From assembly GCA_024220505.1 (NCBI GenBank), contig JAKZZE010000003.1:1302001-1366000 (forward strand): a stretch of DNA of 64,000 nt, in the 5' to 3' direction. The notes under the pieces are model-generated. The model searched no databases and was not told where the DNA came from. It saw nothing but the letters and a program-made list of their open reading frames with translations. The stretch comes from Rhizopus arrhizus. Its lineage: Eukaryota > Mucoromycota > Mucoromycetes > Mucorales > Rhizopodaceae. The position numbers and the translations under genes were made by a program. Positions 33,010 to 44,738 of this stretch are shown piece after piece (the stretch's first letter is position 1; each line of letters starts with the position of its first letter).

Positions 33010-33921
33010 TTAAAAGAAGAGTACGTACATCAGAAAAAAGGAAACCAAATAAAGTGGCAAGTTGCTGTTTTGAATGATAAGATTAGCAGTATTAGGAGAA
33101 GCTGCGGGAGGAGCTGAACGTGTAACTGAAAACGATGTAGTTGTACTGCTAATGCTTGTAGCGGTACTAGTAGTAGATAAAATTGATGTAGATGTGAATG
33201 CTTCACTAGATGAACTAGGACGGAAAGTAGGGCTAACAGTGGGTTCAATGCTAGGTGGACTTGGAGGAGAAGGCGGTAAGGGAGGAGAATAAGTTGCTAC
33301 GGGAGCCACAGGAGCGGCCACTGGAGGTATGTTGTTTGCTTCCGGCGTTATTTTATTAGTATCAGGAGCTGGTTGGATAGAAGGAAACTCAGGTGGAATA
33401 GGTGGAGTGGGTGGAATAGGAGCTGCCGGTGCCATAGGTGCAACAACAGAAGCAGGAGAAACAGCATTTTGAGTGCCTGATTCCATGGGAAGAGCATTGC
33501 CTAAAGCATCGATTTGGGATGCGTACTTAGAAGATTGAGCAATAGAATCAGTAGCAAGTTGTGTAGGTAAATCAGCAACAGGCTGAGAAGCAGGCTCAGC
33601 AGCTGGTTGAACGGTAGCAGGTTGGGCGATGAATTCAGGAAGAAGTTGAGCAACGGACTGGACAGTGGATTGCGGCTCAGACTGGAGAGTAATCAATGGA
33701 GTATTTGCATTTCCATCAGCAAATATCCCCATAGCAGGCACGATATCATTTCTCTGATTTTTTACGATGCTTTGTGCATCTGGACTAGGAAGGTGGGAGG
33801 TAATATAGTTCCATGAATCTTGAAGGACATCCTTGCGCTTAAGTTTATTGTTCTCTTGACATATTACAATGTATGTCATCCAATGAAGTATGCCGACTAA
33901 TAAAATAGAAAATTGACGCAT
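33010..33921 (-). CDS. Secreted Pro/Ala/Ser-rich protein, probably GPI-anchored
   Basis: Single exon of 303 residues. Seen: a signal peptide (FSILLVGILHWMTYIVIC), a short charged region with DVLQDSWNYITSHLPSPDAQ, a Gln/Ala/Pro repeat-like section, a PxPP-rich section (PIPPTPPIPPEFP, PPLPPSPPSPPS), a Ser/Thr-rich part, and a hydrophobic C-terminus (LPLYLVSFFLMYVLFF) preceded by small residues, which fits a GPI signal. No catalytic domain. Likely a cell-wall structural or adhesion-type protein; this is inferred from composition. It faces ISA1 tail to tail and is divergent from the GlyRS gene. Confidence 0.8.
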   Translation of the reverse strand: MRQFSILLVGILHWMTYIVICQENNKLKRKDVLQDSWNYITSHLPSPDAQSIVKNQRNDIVPAMGIFADGNANTPLITLQSEPQSTVQSVAQLLPEFIAQPATVQPAAEPASQPVADLPTQLATDSIAQSSKYASQIDALGNALPMESGTQNAVSPASVVAPMAPAAPIPPTPPIPPEFPSIQPAPDTNKITPEANNIPPVAAPVAPVATYSPPLPPSPPSPPSIEPTVSPTFRPSSSSEAFTSTSILSTTSTATSISSTTTSFSVTRSAPPAASPNTANLIIQNSNLPLYLVSFFLMYVLFF

Positions 33922-34131
33922 AATGAATCCGTATATAAAAACAAAACATGGTATTTTTTGACGCTTTTATAGGTTTTTTCATTAAAGTGATTAATCACAT
34001 AAACAAAGAATTAGGGGAAAACTTAAGGGACTACAGATACATGAAGCAAAATTGAATGGTATATATGATGTTATGATTACAGCGGCTGATTATTCTTGTA
34101 TCTATCATCTTTGGGCAGTATTATGCTATCA

Positions 34132-34170
<39 letters not shown>

Positions 34171-34580
34171 TTAATAAATAAATATGATGTGATACTTTTA
34201 AGCAATTTTTTTACCTTGTTATGGGGTCGCCATGTTGATCATATTCAGGTGTCACTTCCACAGTTGGTAAGTTATCACATCTATTTTTTTTGTTATATCA
34301 GCAGTTTATATGTTTTATGTGATAAATTACCTTAAAAAAAGTCGCACAAAAGGACTACATTCTATCCTGGTAAAACTTGCTTCGCACTGATATTGAATCA
34401 TTTCATAGAGCTTGCAGCTTTCTGGAATAGTGATTTTCTGAATCCCTTTGCGATCTACCATTGCAATGAAAAAGAGAGGAAAGAAAAGGCAAAATCAATG
34501 TTGGACTCGTGACTTGTGTGTGCAATTCAACTTTTTTTTGATTTCCTCAGGGGGGTCAGTGTGAGGTTTTTTGATCTATA
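33922..34580. other. Divergent intergenic region with a 34-nt poly(A) tract
   Basis: Promoter region shared by the minus-strand secreted protein and the plus-strand GlyRS. A poly(A) run is at about 34133-34168. No further gene seen. Confidence 0.5.
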
Positions 34581-36296
34581 ATGGCCCAAAGATTTCGTTC
34601 GTTATTAGATCTTTGTCGTCGTCGAGGTTTTTTATACCAATCAGCCGAAATTTATGGAGGTTTAAGAGGCGCATACGACTATGGACCTTTAGGTGTCGAG
34701 CTGAAAAAGAATATTCTTAATTCCTGGTGGAGACGCAATGTCTATTACAGAGACGATGTTGTTGGCATTGACACGAGCATTATTACGCCTCACCCTGTAC
34801 TTAAAGCCTCTGGGCATGTTGATGAATTTACAGACTTACTTGTCGATTGCACTTTGACCAAAGAACGCTTTAGACCTGACAAAGCACCTGAGCTGACTTT
34901 GGATAAGAATGGAAATATACCCTTGATGGCACCTAACAAAGAGGTTGCCCAGTTATGGCAAAAGACGATTCAAGAACAAATTGCACCAGGTATCAAATTA
35001 ACTGTTCAGGGAAAGACCGTCTTATTGCATGTCCAAAGCTCCACTTTATGCAAGCCACTTGAAAATAGTGGAAATATTGTGTTTGAAATGATTGATGCAT
35101 CCGCAACACCTTTGACAATTAGTTACAATGGATATGTCGAACCTAATACCAATTCACCTTTCTTAACACCAAGCAGACCATTTAACTTAATGTTCAAGAC
35201 ATTCTTGGATCCTATTGATCCTATCGATCGTGTCATTCAAACAACACAGGAACATATAAATGATACACAAACAGCTATTCGAAAAGCTGTGGACGACGTG
35301 TTGAAACCATCTACTGTTTATCTTCGACCTGAAACAGCACAGGGTGTTTTTGTTAATTTTGAGCAGGTAGTGCGTACGATGAAAACAAAGCCACCTTTTG
35401 GTATCGCACAAGTTGGTAAGTCCTTTAGAAATGAAATTCGTTTAGAGCATGGTATCTTTAGAACACCTGAATTTGAGCAACTGGAGCTTGAATACTTTGT
35501 CAAACCATGGGAATCAATGCATTACTTCAAATATTGGCGTGAGGAAAGATTTAAATGGTGGTTAGAGCACTCATGCCATCCAGAAAACTTTAGACAAAGA
35601 GATCACGAAACGAATGAAATGGCTCATTATGCTACTGGTTGCACAGATGTTGAATATCTGTTTCCTTGGGGTTGGGGAGAGGTAGAAGGTGTTGCGCACA
35701 GAGGAAACTACGATTTGAATCAACACATAAAGAACAGTGGTGCCAAATTTGAAATTGAAGATGAAAACCCAAGCGTGTCTGAGGCTGTCAAGGCATCTGG
35801 TGAATATAATTCAGCGCTGATACCGTCAAGTTCAACACGCTACGTACCTCATGTTGTAGAAAGCTCATGTGGATTAAACCGTGCCATGTTGGCTTACCTC
35901 TGTGATGCATTCCACCAAATTGAAGATGAAAGCGGGAAGCAGCCTCCCAGAAGTGTGCTTAAATTACATCCTCGTTTAGCTCCTATTAAGTGTGCGGTTA
36001 TGCCTTTGACAGGTAAACCTGAATTCTTACCTTTGACACAAAAAGTTGCCAAATCATTACGACGCAATGGTTGGTACTCTGTGGTTGAGTCCCAAAAACT
36101 AAAGATTGGTAAACGTTATTATCGACACGACGAGATCGGTACTCCCTGGTGTGTAACTATCGATTACCAAAGTTTAGAAGATCAATCTGTGACAATAAGA
36201 GAGCGTGATACAGGAAATCAACATAGACTCCACTGGAAAGAAGTTCAAAAATTTATTGGCGATCAGCTTATGGAAGATGAAGTAGATATTGAATAA
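34581..36296 (+). CDS. Glycyl-tRNA synthetase, bacterial alpha2-like type
   Basis: Class II aminoacyl-tRNA synthetase charging tRNA-Gly. Uninterrupted ORF of 571 residues, unusual among the intron-rich neighbours. Seen: motif-1 region (IYGGLRGAYDYGPLGVELKK, ASGHVDEFTDLLVDC), RPETAQGVFVNFEQV, motif 2 (GKSFRNEIRLEHGIFRTPEF), HRGNYDLNQHIK, motif 3 (VVESSCGLNRAMLAYL) and the anticodon-binding domain (KLHPRLAPIKCAVMPL, YYRHDEIGTPWCVTIDYQSL). WWRRNVYYRDDVVGIDTSI and EQLELEYFVKPWESMHYFKYW resemble Thermus/Bacillus-type alpha2 GlyRS more than cytosolic GRS1, and there is no WHEP domain. The basic start (MAQRFRSLLDLCRRRGF) could serve mitochondrial import. A mitochondrial role is inferred, not shown. 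Confidence 0.88.
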   Translation: MAQRFRSLLDLCRRRGFLYQSAEIYGGLRGAYDYGPLGVELKKNILNSWWRRNVYYRDDVVGIDTSIITPHPVLKASGHVDEFTDLLVDCTLTKERFRPDKAPELTLDKNGNIPLMAPNKEVAQLWQKTIQEQIAPGIKLTVQGKTVLLHVQSSTLCKPLENSGNIVFEMIDASATPLTISYNGYVEPNTNSPFLTPSRPFNLMFKTFLDPIDPIDRVIQTTQEHINDTQTAIRKAVDDVLKPSTVYLRPETAQGVFVNFEQVVRTMKTKPPFGIAQVGKSFRNEIRLEHGIFRTPEFEQLELEYFVKPWESMHYFKYWREERFKWWLEHSCHPENFRQRDHETNEMAHYATGCTDVEYLFPWGWGEVEGVAHRGNYDLNQHIKNSGAKFEIEDENPSVSEAVKASGEYNSALIPSSSTRYVPHVVESSCGLNRAMLAYLCDAFHQIEDESGKQPPRSVLKLHPRLAPIKCAVMPLTGKPEFLPLTQKVAKSLRRNGWYSVVESQKLKIGKRYYRHDEIGTPWCVTIDYQSLEDQSVTIRERDTGNQHRLHWKEVQKFIGDQLMEDEVDIE

Positions 36297-36393
36297 TAAA
36301 ATAATCTGCTTTACTAACAAGCGTCGGACTTTTGCAAAGATCTTAAAAAAGTAGTACAGTTGTGTAAACATTTCTTTTTCTTTTAAACTAAAC

Positions 36394-39300
36394 ATGTATT
36401 GGCTTAACGGGATTGTAAATCAACTTTCGCTTGATTCTACAATAAAAAGTGACAAAAAGGAGGATGTTAATTTTTCAGGAATCTCCAGTATTATTTCTCT
36501 TCAGCCGTCTCATAACACGTCTTTTTTCATTACTTGTACTCGTACAGCGCTTTATCTTTGGTCCGTGAAGGTTCGTCGACAGTCTATTACCCTTGTTTAT
36601 ATGTAGAATTTGTAATATATTAAAATAGGTTCGAATAATAAGCCAGCAACAATATTGTCCTTTGTTGAACGGTCTTTGAACCATATTGATGAGTTTGGCG
36701 AGAATATAGATGTGATGTGGAAGCCTGATACAACACATGTAGCCATTAAGGTAAGAAGTAGAAGAGGAAAGACCGTATGGTACTGTGGGAATAAAAATAC
36801 TATATTCCGTAGACTTCGAAGAATTACTTGTTATTGTATTCAGTTTTAACCTATGATCAGCACTCCTTTGAATTCAACTTTCCTAATTCAACCCATGCGA
36901 TAATGAATGGACCAGGCGAGGGTAAAGGACCTAGGACAATGTTATTGAGATTTAGATTAGCTATTCGAGTGGATGCTGGTATTGTTTGGTAACTAGAGTA
37001 AGCAGTGTAGCGATATAATTTGCTTTAACAATATAATGTTTTGTTAGTGGAACTTCCTTGGATGACACGCTTATTATCGTCACACATTCGCCTCCAGCTA
37101 TACAATGTATTTCTTGGAATCCACATCAAGTAAATAAATCACAGTCGTTTCTTGTATCAAAGATGAATATCCTGGAAAAGAATGAAACTGGTATATAAAA
37201 TGAACAGCCGACTATGTCATTGTCTTATATACTTCACGTTAGAGCAAGTAATGTCTGTTTTTTACGAGAAAAGCGTCAATTTGCACGTTTGGTTGTCAAG
37301 TGAAGGAAAAGCATATCTTATTGAAAATAAGAATAACAACAGTGAACACAAAGGATTGATTCCCACAGCGACGAATCACAGAATGCAATGGTCAGGTGTA
37401 TGCTTTCATGGAAAAGAACAGACACACTTGGAAGACAAAGCGACAAGTGTATCAATCAACCCCAAATTTTCATTGATTGCAGTAGGAACAAGAAGCGGAG
37501 TAGTGTATGTTTATTCTGCTCAAAACCATACCACACCACCTGTACTTTCTCACAAATTACAGCTTACAACATGGAAAAAGAGTGTAGGATCAGTTAGCTC
37601 CCTGTGCTGGACATCAGATGGACACGCTATTTCTGTTGGATACAAAGAACAAGGATTGTCAATTTGGAGCGTGTATGGAAGTATGCTGTTTGCTTCTAAC
37701 GAATTAGACGAAGCATCTGAAGAAGAAAAGTAAGATAGTTTTGAAGTGAATTTTAACAGATACTCAAATTGCAAGGTGATATAGCTTAAAAGATACATAC
37801 ATGAAAGGTGTTCGATCCTTGGTAAGTATAGACAAAATACATTAATGCATATATTTACTCGATAATTTAGTTTTGGGGACCTGGAAATCATCAATTGTTT
37901 ATTTTATCAACAGATGAAGCAAACACGTCCAACTTGTTTGCACTTCCATTTGTTAAATCGGCTTTAACATCATATTTGCACTCTGTAAGATTACGCTTAA
38001 AGTTATTCTGTGCCATAAGAATTGATCTCCTTTTTTGTTTGTCTTTCTCAGGATAATGCTAAAAGAGGGTTGTTACAAATGGATGATAGAATGCTATTAT
38101 ATAACAATAGTCGTGATTATCAAGAAAATAATACAGCTATTGATCCAGCAGCTGTAGCCTGGACACATATACAAGTACTAAATTTGTTATTTTTAGTGTA
38201 CTTTATATTAACATATGTTTAGTATCCTGCTCTATACATAACAGACAATTGGCCTATTCGTTATTCGTCCATCAATTCAGATGGAAATTATATTGCTGTT
38301 GCTGGTAAGCGAGGATTTGCTCATTACAATACTATCTCAAATAGATGGAAGTTATTTGGTAATCAACAACAAGAGCAAAGCTTCCTTGTAAAAGGAGGTA
38401 TAGTTTGGTATAAAACCATACTCATTGTATCGTGTGAAAACATCCAACAAAAGACTTATGAAGTACAAGAATAACTTCACTCTATGATAAAGCAACTAAT
38501 GATCTTGTGTATAATAGATACGATTATATTCTCGTGATAATAACCTAGACAACCATTACGTACTATACACTGAAGTACTTCTCAATACTCCCGTTTATAT
38601 TGCACTTTGTGGTGATTTTTTGCTTGTGTACACATTGGAAAATGTATTGAATGTGTATAATATTATTTTGGGAAACAACTATAGTACTACAATAAACAAA
38701 CACACAAGCTTTACAAGATTGGAACTCGTAAGAAGGATATCATTCAATGGAATAGTCACTTGCGTATCAAAAGTAAGAAGCATCAGCTTGTTTCATTTCT
38801 TTTATGGAGGTAAAAATACACTACTTATTTTATACTCAATTACTTATTGATATGATAAAAGATCAACTCCGGTCAATTGAGGACGTCGTTTCTTCAAATA
38901 TCCTTTTACTTGTTGGTGGAAAACTCATTATACTCTGTTCAAACGTAAGCATAAACATACAAAAAACGCAGGATTTTAATGAATAAATTATAGGAAGAAA
39001 CTGAAGATTTGGGTTCAGCCTCATCCAACCCATTTAAAGCTTACATTATGTCACAGAACACAGAATATTATTGGATAGGGAAGCGAAGTGTCGAAAACTT
39101 AAGAACGTCGCTTTGGATCATGAATGGACGGTGCTTAAAAGTATTTACCAACTTCTTACTTCCTGATGAATTTGAAGTGAGCAGTAATATTTATTCTGAG
39201 AGTGAGCCTACTACACCCACGACTCCTGGATACCTATCACCAAGACATGATGTTGGAAGACCATTCACACTTGGTTATCACATGGATCATGAGCCAGAAT

Positions 39301-40435
39301 CCCCTACACTAACCGAGACTCGTATCCGGTGGAGGATAGATGACCTTGAAAACTTGAATAAGGAAGCAATTTACATGCCACTTGATTTTTATCCGATATG
39401 TAAAGAGCTTGTTTTATATACAATATACAAAATGCTTACTATATTATAGCCATTCTACTGGAAGGGGGAATCATTGTGGGTATTGAGCAAAATGTATCGT
39501 ATAACGCTTCATTGGGTCTTGTTTTATTTAAAATGAGTCCAAAGGTAGGAAGGAAAAGTCTATTGAACTGCCAAATATATACTAACTAAAAGCTTCTTTG
39601 TAGATGCATTTGTTTCTGCATCATATCTTTCGACATTTATTGCAAATCGATTTGGAACAAGATGCTATCACATTTGCTAGAGCCTATGAAAAATATGTCT
39701 ATTTTGGCCATGCGCTAGAAATATTATTGCATACTGTTTTAGAAGAAGAGGCAGGACAGGATCTAAAAGATGGTAATGTTTAAAGCTATAATAAGTAACA
39801 TGTTACTTATCTCAAATCGTTTAGCCGCTATTTTGCCGCTTGTTATTAAATTTTTAGATCAGTTTAGACATGCACTGGATGTGATTGTAAGTTGTGCTAG
39901 AAAGACTGAAGTGGCTTTATGGGAACATTTATTCTCTGTAGTTGGTAAACCAAAAGATCTGTTTGAGGTATACGGAAAGATAATTCCCTGTGCCTTTTTG
40001 ACCTAACGTTTTTCTTTCTTTCTGTAATAGATATGTTTAGAAGAAGGTAGATTGCATACTGCAACATCTTATTTGATAATTCTACAAACAATGCAGCCTT
40101 TGGCTGTAGCAGAAAAAGTAAGTGATAGTATTGCTTATGATAGAAGAGGATTAACAGCTCTGTGTCATTTAGGATACTATGCGCTTATTAAATAAAGCGT
40201 TGGATGAAAATAATTATGAACTTTGCAAAGAGTTAATTAGGTTCCTTAGCTCAATTGACAGTAAGTTTATCTTGTTTAAACTATATCATGAAGCTTACTA
40301 TTATTAGATACAGGAAACACATTACATGAAGCACTTCGTATGATAAAGACGCGTATAGAGACAAATGATCCTATTTCACCTAATACATTTGACAATCAAA
40401 TGGATAAGGTTGTGCAAAGTATGCATAATCTTTAA
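36394..40435 (+). CDS. RIC1: RIC1 homologue (Rab6/Ypt6 GEF subunit)
   Basis: Subunit of the RIC1-RGP1 exchange factor for Rab6/Ypt6 in retrograde traffic to the Golgi. Eighteen exons join in frame to 1031 residues: 36394-36570, 36643-36750, 36813-36988, 37048-37190, 37243-37729, 37785-37821, 37871-37984, 38052-38174, 38223-38462, 38518-38809, 38862-38944, 38994-39399, 39450-39544, 39604-39772, 39825-39967, 40031-40117, 40173-40260, 40308-40435. The N-terminal half is a WD40-type region (TALYLWSVKP, GENIDVMWKPDTTHVAIK, AIQCISWNPH). YMKGVRSLFWGPGNHQLFIL and WPIRYSSINSDGNYIAVAGK are RIC1 signatures. The C-terminal RIC1 domain has YFGHALEILLHTVLEEEA. The acceptor of exon 5 has two in-frame choices four codons or fewer apart. 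The stop lies 84 bp from the MULE-type element. Confidence 0.92.
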
Positions 40436-40519
40436 ATATACCCTTACAAAAAATTGTACTTGATTAATTGATATAAATAAAAATGAAAATTGCGACAAAT
40501 AAGCCGCCATCATCACATA

Positions 40520-41012
40520 CAGTGGTTATACCGTCAAATGCACGGTTTTTTGAAAATAATAGCCGGATTTTAGATTAGTTTGACCCAAAATCAGAAATTT
40601 TATTGCTCACTTATTTTTGAAAACAAATTGATTAAAAAAAAAATAACTTGGTTTGGTCACTTTGGTCAAATACGTTTGGTCATGTATATTCGGTCATATG
40701 TAATAGAGACATAGCGATACATATCTATATAGAGAGTATCTATTTAAGCAGTTGTCAAATTGATTTATGAAATATCGAACGAAACTATGAAGAGACTTTA
40801 AAGGTACTGCGCTCACTGGCTTCAATACCTGAGTGTTTCCACATCACTAAACTTACTTTGCTTGGACTTGCACTAGATGGATTAGTTAGCTTTATAATGG
40901 CATTGAAAAGCTTAGAATCGCAGCAACCTCAGAGAGAATAAAATCGAGCTGTTTAATATCTTCGAATACATGAAAAGCGAGTTCGTATTCGTATTGAAAT
41001 TTAGATTGTACA
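40520..41012 (+). repeat. Left terminal inverted repeat
   Basis: Outer end CAGTGGTTATACCGTCAA. Carries an extra segment of about 42 bp (near 40560-40600) absent from the right copy. Contains four TTYGGTCA units starting at 40652, 40661, 40675 and 40689, candidates for transposase-binding sites. Confidence 0.88.
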
Positions 41013-42099
41013 AGTAGTCAATAATTTTAGAAGTAGATACAGAGGTATCAACGATTTTTCACGTATTCTGTCTCTATCTTTTGTCTTTGTTCTACTAGAG
41101 ATAAAACTGGTATTCTGGGTTCTCAAATGGATGTGGATGCTACCATGATCCGCGGAAATTGATCTAGCAAGGAGCTTCGAACAGTTTTACCATATCTCCG
41201 TTGTCAATATCAATTTTATAAACAAGGGAACAGAATCTAAATATAGATTACAACCACAACTTTACAATGATCTTAGGTTGAGTTTTATTTTTTATATTAA
41301 CCATAGCTTTTGTTCCTATTGTGTTTATATAAAAGTAAAATGATGATGATAATGAAAGGATGTTGAAATAGATAATGATAGCTTCCCTTCCCAAAATATA
41401 GATTACATCTAGAAGCTGTTTTTTATTGTAGTATTAATTTCCATGATATGATAGGAGAAAAAGAAGAACGGATACTCCAGCAAGGTCTGGATTTAGGGCC
41501 ACAGAGTTTCTATATGAAATTTGTGCTTGATAAACGCGTATTGGGAGAGTAAGAGTTCAAAAAGACAATCAAATTACTCTTTGACAAACTTGAAAATGGA
41601 AATTTCAAAAAATATTCAAATAAAGGATACATTTCAAATGATTTGAAGAAGATTTCCTTGTGTTGCTATTCATACTAGTTATTGTGAATCAGTGTGTTTA
41701 TATGAATTTTAAAAGAAAGCTTTGTACTAGATGGCTATTGGCAGAGAATAGAGAGTCCCTGAAAATCAAAAATCAACAAGAGTGAGTAAAGCAATACGAT
41801 GCTTGTATGCCATAACTCAATCTAAACATTGTTATCAATGACTCCAGAGAAAACAAACGTAGATGAAAAAACAAGCCAAGTGCATGTATCTTTGATTTGA
41901 TTAATCCTATTAAAGGATACTGATATTTTATGTTATATTGTAACACAACCCAATAAACTTTGATATCATCTTGGATGAGTTATAGACAAAGATATGACAT
42001 CAAATTCGAATTCTTTGATTTGATATTTTCGTGGTAAGATATAACAAGTCTTTACAAAACAATCACACCCACTTTTCAAATGCTTATCTATTGCATTAT

Positions 42100-42790
42100 C
42101 TAGTGAACTGCAGAAGAAACAGTTTTAAATAATAATTGTAATTGATCACTTTTTCTGATCAGTGCACCGTTTTTAATTATTTCTATGTTTTCAGTGATAC
42201 TTCTTTTGATTTGAAAACACTTTATATATTTGTCCACATGATAAAAAGTGCTAAAAGTATCAAATATGCTTGACGTACCAATTTCAATGACCCAATGGCT
42301 CCTTTTCAATCGTTGATTACTTGTGCAGTCAAAATGCGGATAGTTTTTCTTCAAGTATCTTGCCTATTTTTCTTTATAAGCCTTCCAATTACTTTTCAAA
42401 TAATTTGATGCTTTAACAAATTTTTATCTTTGGTGTTACTTGCAGTAGTTGCCACATCTTTATAATGATCATAATATTTGTCAAAATTCAATTTCTTCGG
42501 GGAAGTAATAGTTCCTTTTATCTTTTTCATGCATTCCTTTCTGCAAAAACATCAAATAGTTCATTTTTATGCTTTATACAAAATAAAGTATTGCTTTTTG
42601 GGGAGATAGTTTCAATAGTATTCTGAGAGCATGTCGTAGCTATATACTCATCCATTAATGCAGCACAAAAAAAAGATATTTTTAACAATTCTAAAAACCA
42701 AATATATATTTCTTTTCATACGTTCACTAAAAATGCTATGGGAAATCTAAAAAAGTTGTGCCCTGTCCAAGTGGGAAGCAACTTGGGCAG
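42100..42790 (-). pseudogene. Decayed MULE-type transposase
   Basis: Minus-strand pieces in order: FFRFPIAFLV (about 42750-42720) and KEIYIWFLELLKI, which resemble the block before the second catalytic Asp. Next come SQNTIETISPKSNTLFCIKH (about 42630-42570), in the place of the usual LLC.WH..K block, and a frameshifted linker (TITSPKKLNFDKYYDHYKDV). The last open part, 42100-42354, has YPHFDCTSNQRLKRSHWVIE, similar to the HF..T.S.RVE..H..LK block of MULE transposases. Stops and frameshifts are scattered. The zinc-finger start and the first catalytic block are not readable. The call rests on motif order and spacing, not on an alignment. Confidence 0.5.
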
Positions 42791-43515
42791 ATTTCATATG
42801 TATCTGGATACTGTTTGCTTCATAGTTAATATTAGTAATGAAAAATTCCCTCTTTTTATAGCATCTTCAATAAAAGAATTATGCATAAATAATATGGAAT
42901 AAAAGTGCGCCTATTTGTTTTGGAGCATATTTGCTTGCTTGATATAAAACTAGATAGCTTTTAGATTCTATATAAGAGGTCATATGTTGATCATCATCAT
43001 CTATTTGTTCAAAACAAAATATTCGAAATTTGCTTTGCGGTTTTCTTGCTTCTACTTTCTCACATCTTCATAGGATACTCAATAGTTTCTGAAGATGTTG
43101 AATAATATGGGTAAAGATATTTTAGCTTTTGTTTTTTTTTTAAAAAAAAAAAGGGAAGAGAGAGAGAGAGAGAGAAAATGAATGTTCAATAAGGAATACA
43201 ATAACATTCAAAGTACTTAGAACCAAATTAATCGAGTCTATTTTAATTTGGTGGATCCCTTAACTAATTACATTATATTGCTAAATTGATTTTATTTGTA
43301 TTTTAATCTTTCTCAAAATGTAATTATGAAATGCTTGCTTTACTATTCACTGCATATACCTCATAAAAATATGCTTTTGCAACAATCACACCGGCATTAC
43401 TCTGTAATCTACAAGAGGAGGTTTTTTGGGTAGTGGTACACAATCCATTTTTGAATTTTTTTAGATCATATATACAGGTTCTCTTGAAGATATATTAGCT
43501 TTCATACTTTATTTT

Positions 43516-43862
43516 AGAATCAAGAGGCTCTTAACTGAGCTATCAAATATACGAACAATTAATAATGAATATATCGATCCTTTAAATCAACAAAACATTG
43601 ACCAGCCTCTTCAAGCTATTTCAGCAGCTTCACAAGAAACAAATGCAAGAGCAGAACAACTATAGTCAGAATATTTTGTTCAAGTAGATAGAGGCTCATT
43701 TACAGAATACCTTTCATTAACACAGAAAGATGGTTATTCATCAATAAGCGATGTTTTGATAGGACCAGCTATCATTAATATACCTGAAAACAATGATCCG
43801 GAAAAGCAGATACCGATATCAAATTCAAATTCTATTTATCGTAAAATTTTATCTTCAAGATG
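43516..43862 (+). pseudogene. ORF fragment inside the TIR element
   Basis: A reading frame of about 115 codons with one internal TAG, polar and Asn/Gln/Ile-rich (TINNEYIDPLNQQNIDQPLQ ... DRGSFTEYLSLTQKDGYSS). Family not recognised. It lies opposite to the transposase remnant, so it may be a second element gene or captured host sequence. Confidence 0.35.
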
Positions 43863-44082
43863 ATAATGAAGATAAATTATTAAACTAGATAATAGTAGCT
43901 TTAAATGAATTTCTCTTTTGGATTTTAATTTTAAGACGAGCCATTATTGTAAAAGCGAAGCATAGCGAGTACTTAAGGGGGCTTTTTTTTCTAAAAAGAG
44001 TTTGAAATATCAAGCTTTATTTTTTTTTAACATTATGAATGCAAGTTTATTTTACCGTGGACACTTTTGGATCAAAATAAAT

Positions 44083-44531
44083 TGTACCTTGAAATTCAAC
44101 ACGAATACGAACTCGATTTTCATGTATTCGAAGCTATTAAACAGCTCGATTTTATTCTCTCTGAGGTTGCTGCGATTCTAAGCTTTTCAATGCCATTATA
44201 AAGCTAACTAATCCATCTAGTGCAAGTCCAAGCAAAGTAAGTTTAGTGATGTGGAAACACTCAGGTATTGAAGCCAGTGAGCGCAGTACCTTTAAAGTCT
44301 CTTCATAGTTTCGTTCGATATTTCATAAATCAATTTGACAACTGCTTAAATAGATACTCTCTATATAGATATGTATCGCTATGTCTCTATTACATATGAC
44401 CGAATATACATGACCAAACGTATTTGACCAAAGTGACCAAACCAAGTTATTTTTTTTTTGATCAATTTGTTTTCAAAAATAAGTGAGCAATAAAGTTTCA
44501 AAAAATCGTCCAATTGACGGTGGATGCACTG
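44083..44531 (-). repeat. Right terminal inverted repeat
   Basis: Reverse complement of the left TIR. Outer end on the minus strand CAGTGCATCCACCGTCAA. The mirrored TGACCRAA units lie at 44397, 44411, 44425 and 44434. The very high identity to the left copy contrasts with the decayed interior. Confidence 0.88.
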
Positions 44532-44738
44532 TATTGATTCGTTGGACAGTCATAAGTTCAATAATTTAGCGGTGAATTTAGCATTATAATATTACGCATC
44601 TCCTTGTTCTTTTTTTTTTTTTTTTTTTTTTTTGAGATTAAAAAGTGTAATCTTTTTCCAAGAAATAAAGCAAGCCTTTTCTTTTCTCTTTTATCTTTCT
44701 TTTTATATACATTTAATAAGTAAGAATAACAATATAAT

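Larger units (their letters stand above)
40520..44531. mobile_element. 4.0-kb DNA transposon with long terminal inverted repeats (MULE-like)
   Basis: Bounded by inverted repeats starting CAGTG at both ends and flanked by TA on each side (40518-40519 and 44532-44533). TIRs run about 40520-41012 and 44083-44531. Beyond an indel of about 42 bp near the outer end, they differ at about three positions over roughly 370 bp. The interior holds a decayed minus-strand transposase with Mutator-like (MULE) features and a plus-strand ORF fragment. Long TIRs suit MULEs, but the apparent TA target duplication is unlike the usual 8-11 bp of MULEs. It lies between RIC1 and NOT4. No intact transposase is present, so mobility would need help in trans. 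Confidence 0.85.

Noticed and set aside
36620..36640. GGTTCGAAT as a tRNA box B
   Set aside because: Lies inside a RIC1 intron; no box A or acceptor stem at the right distance.
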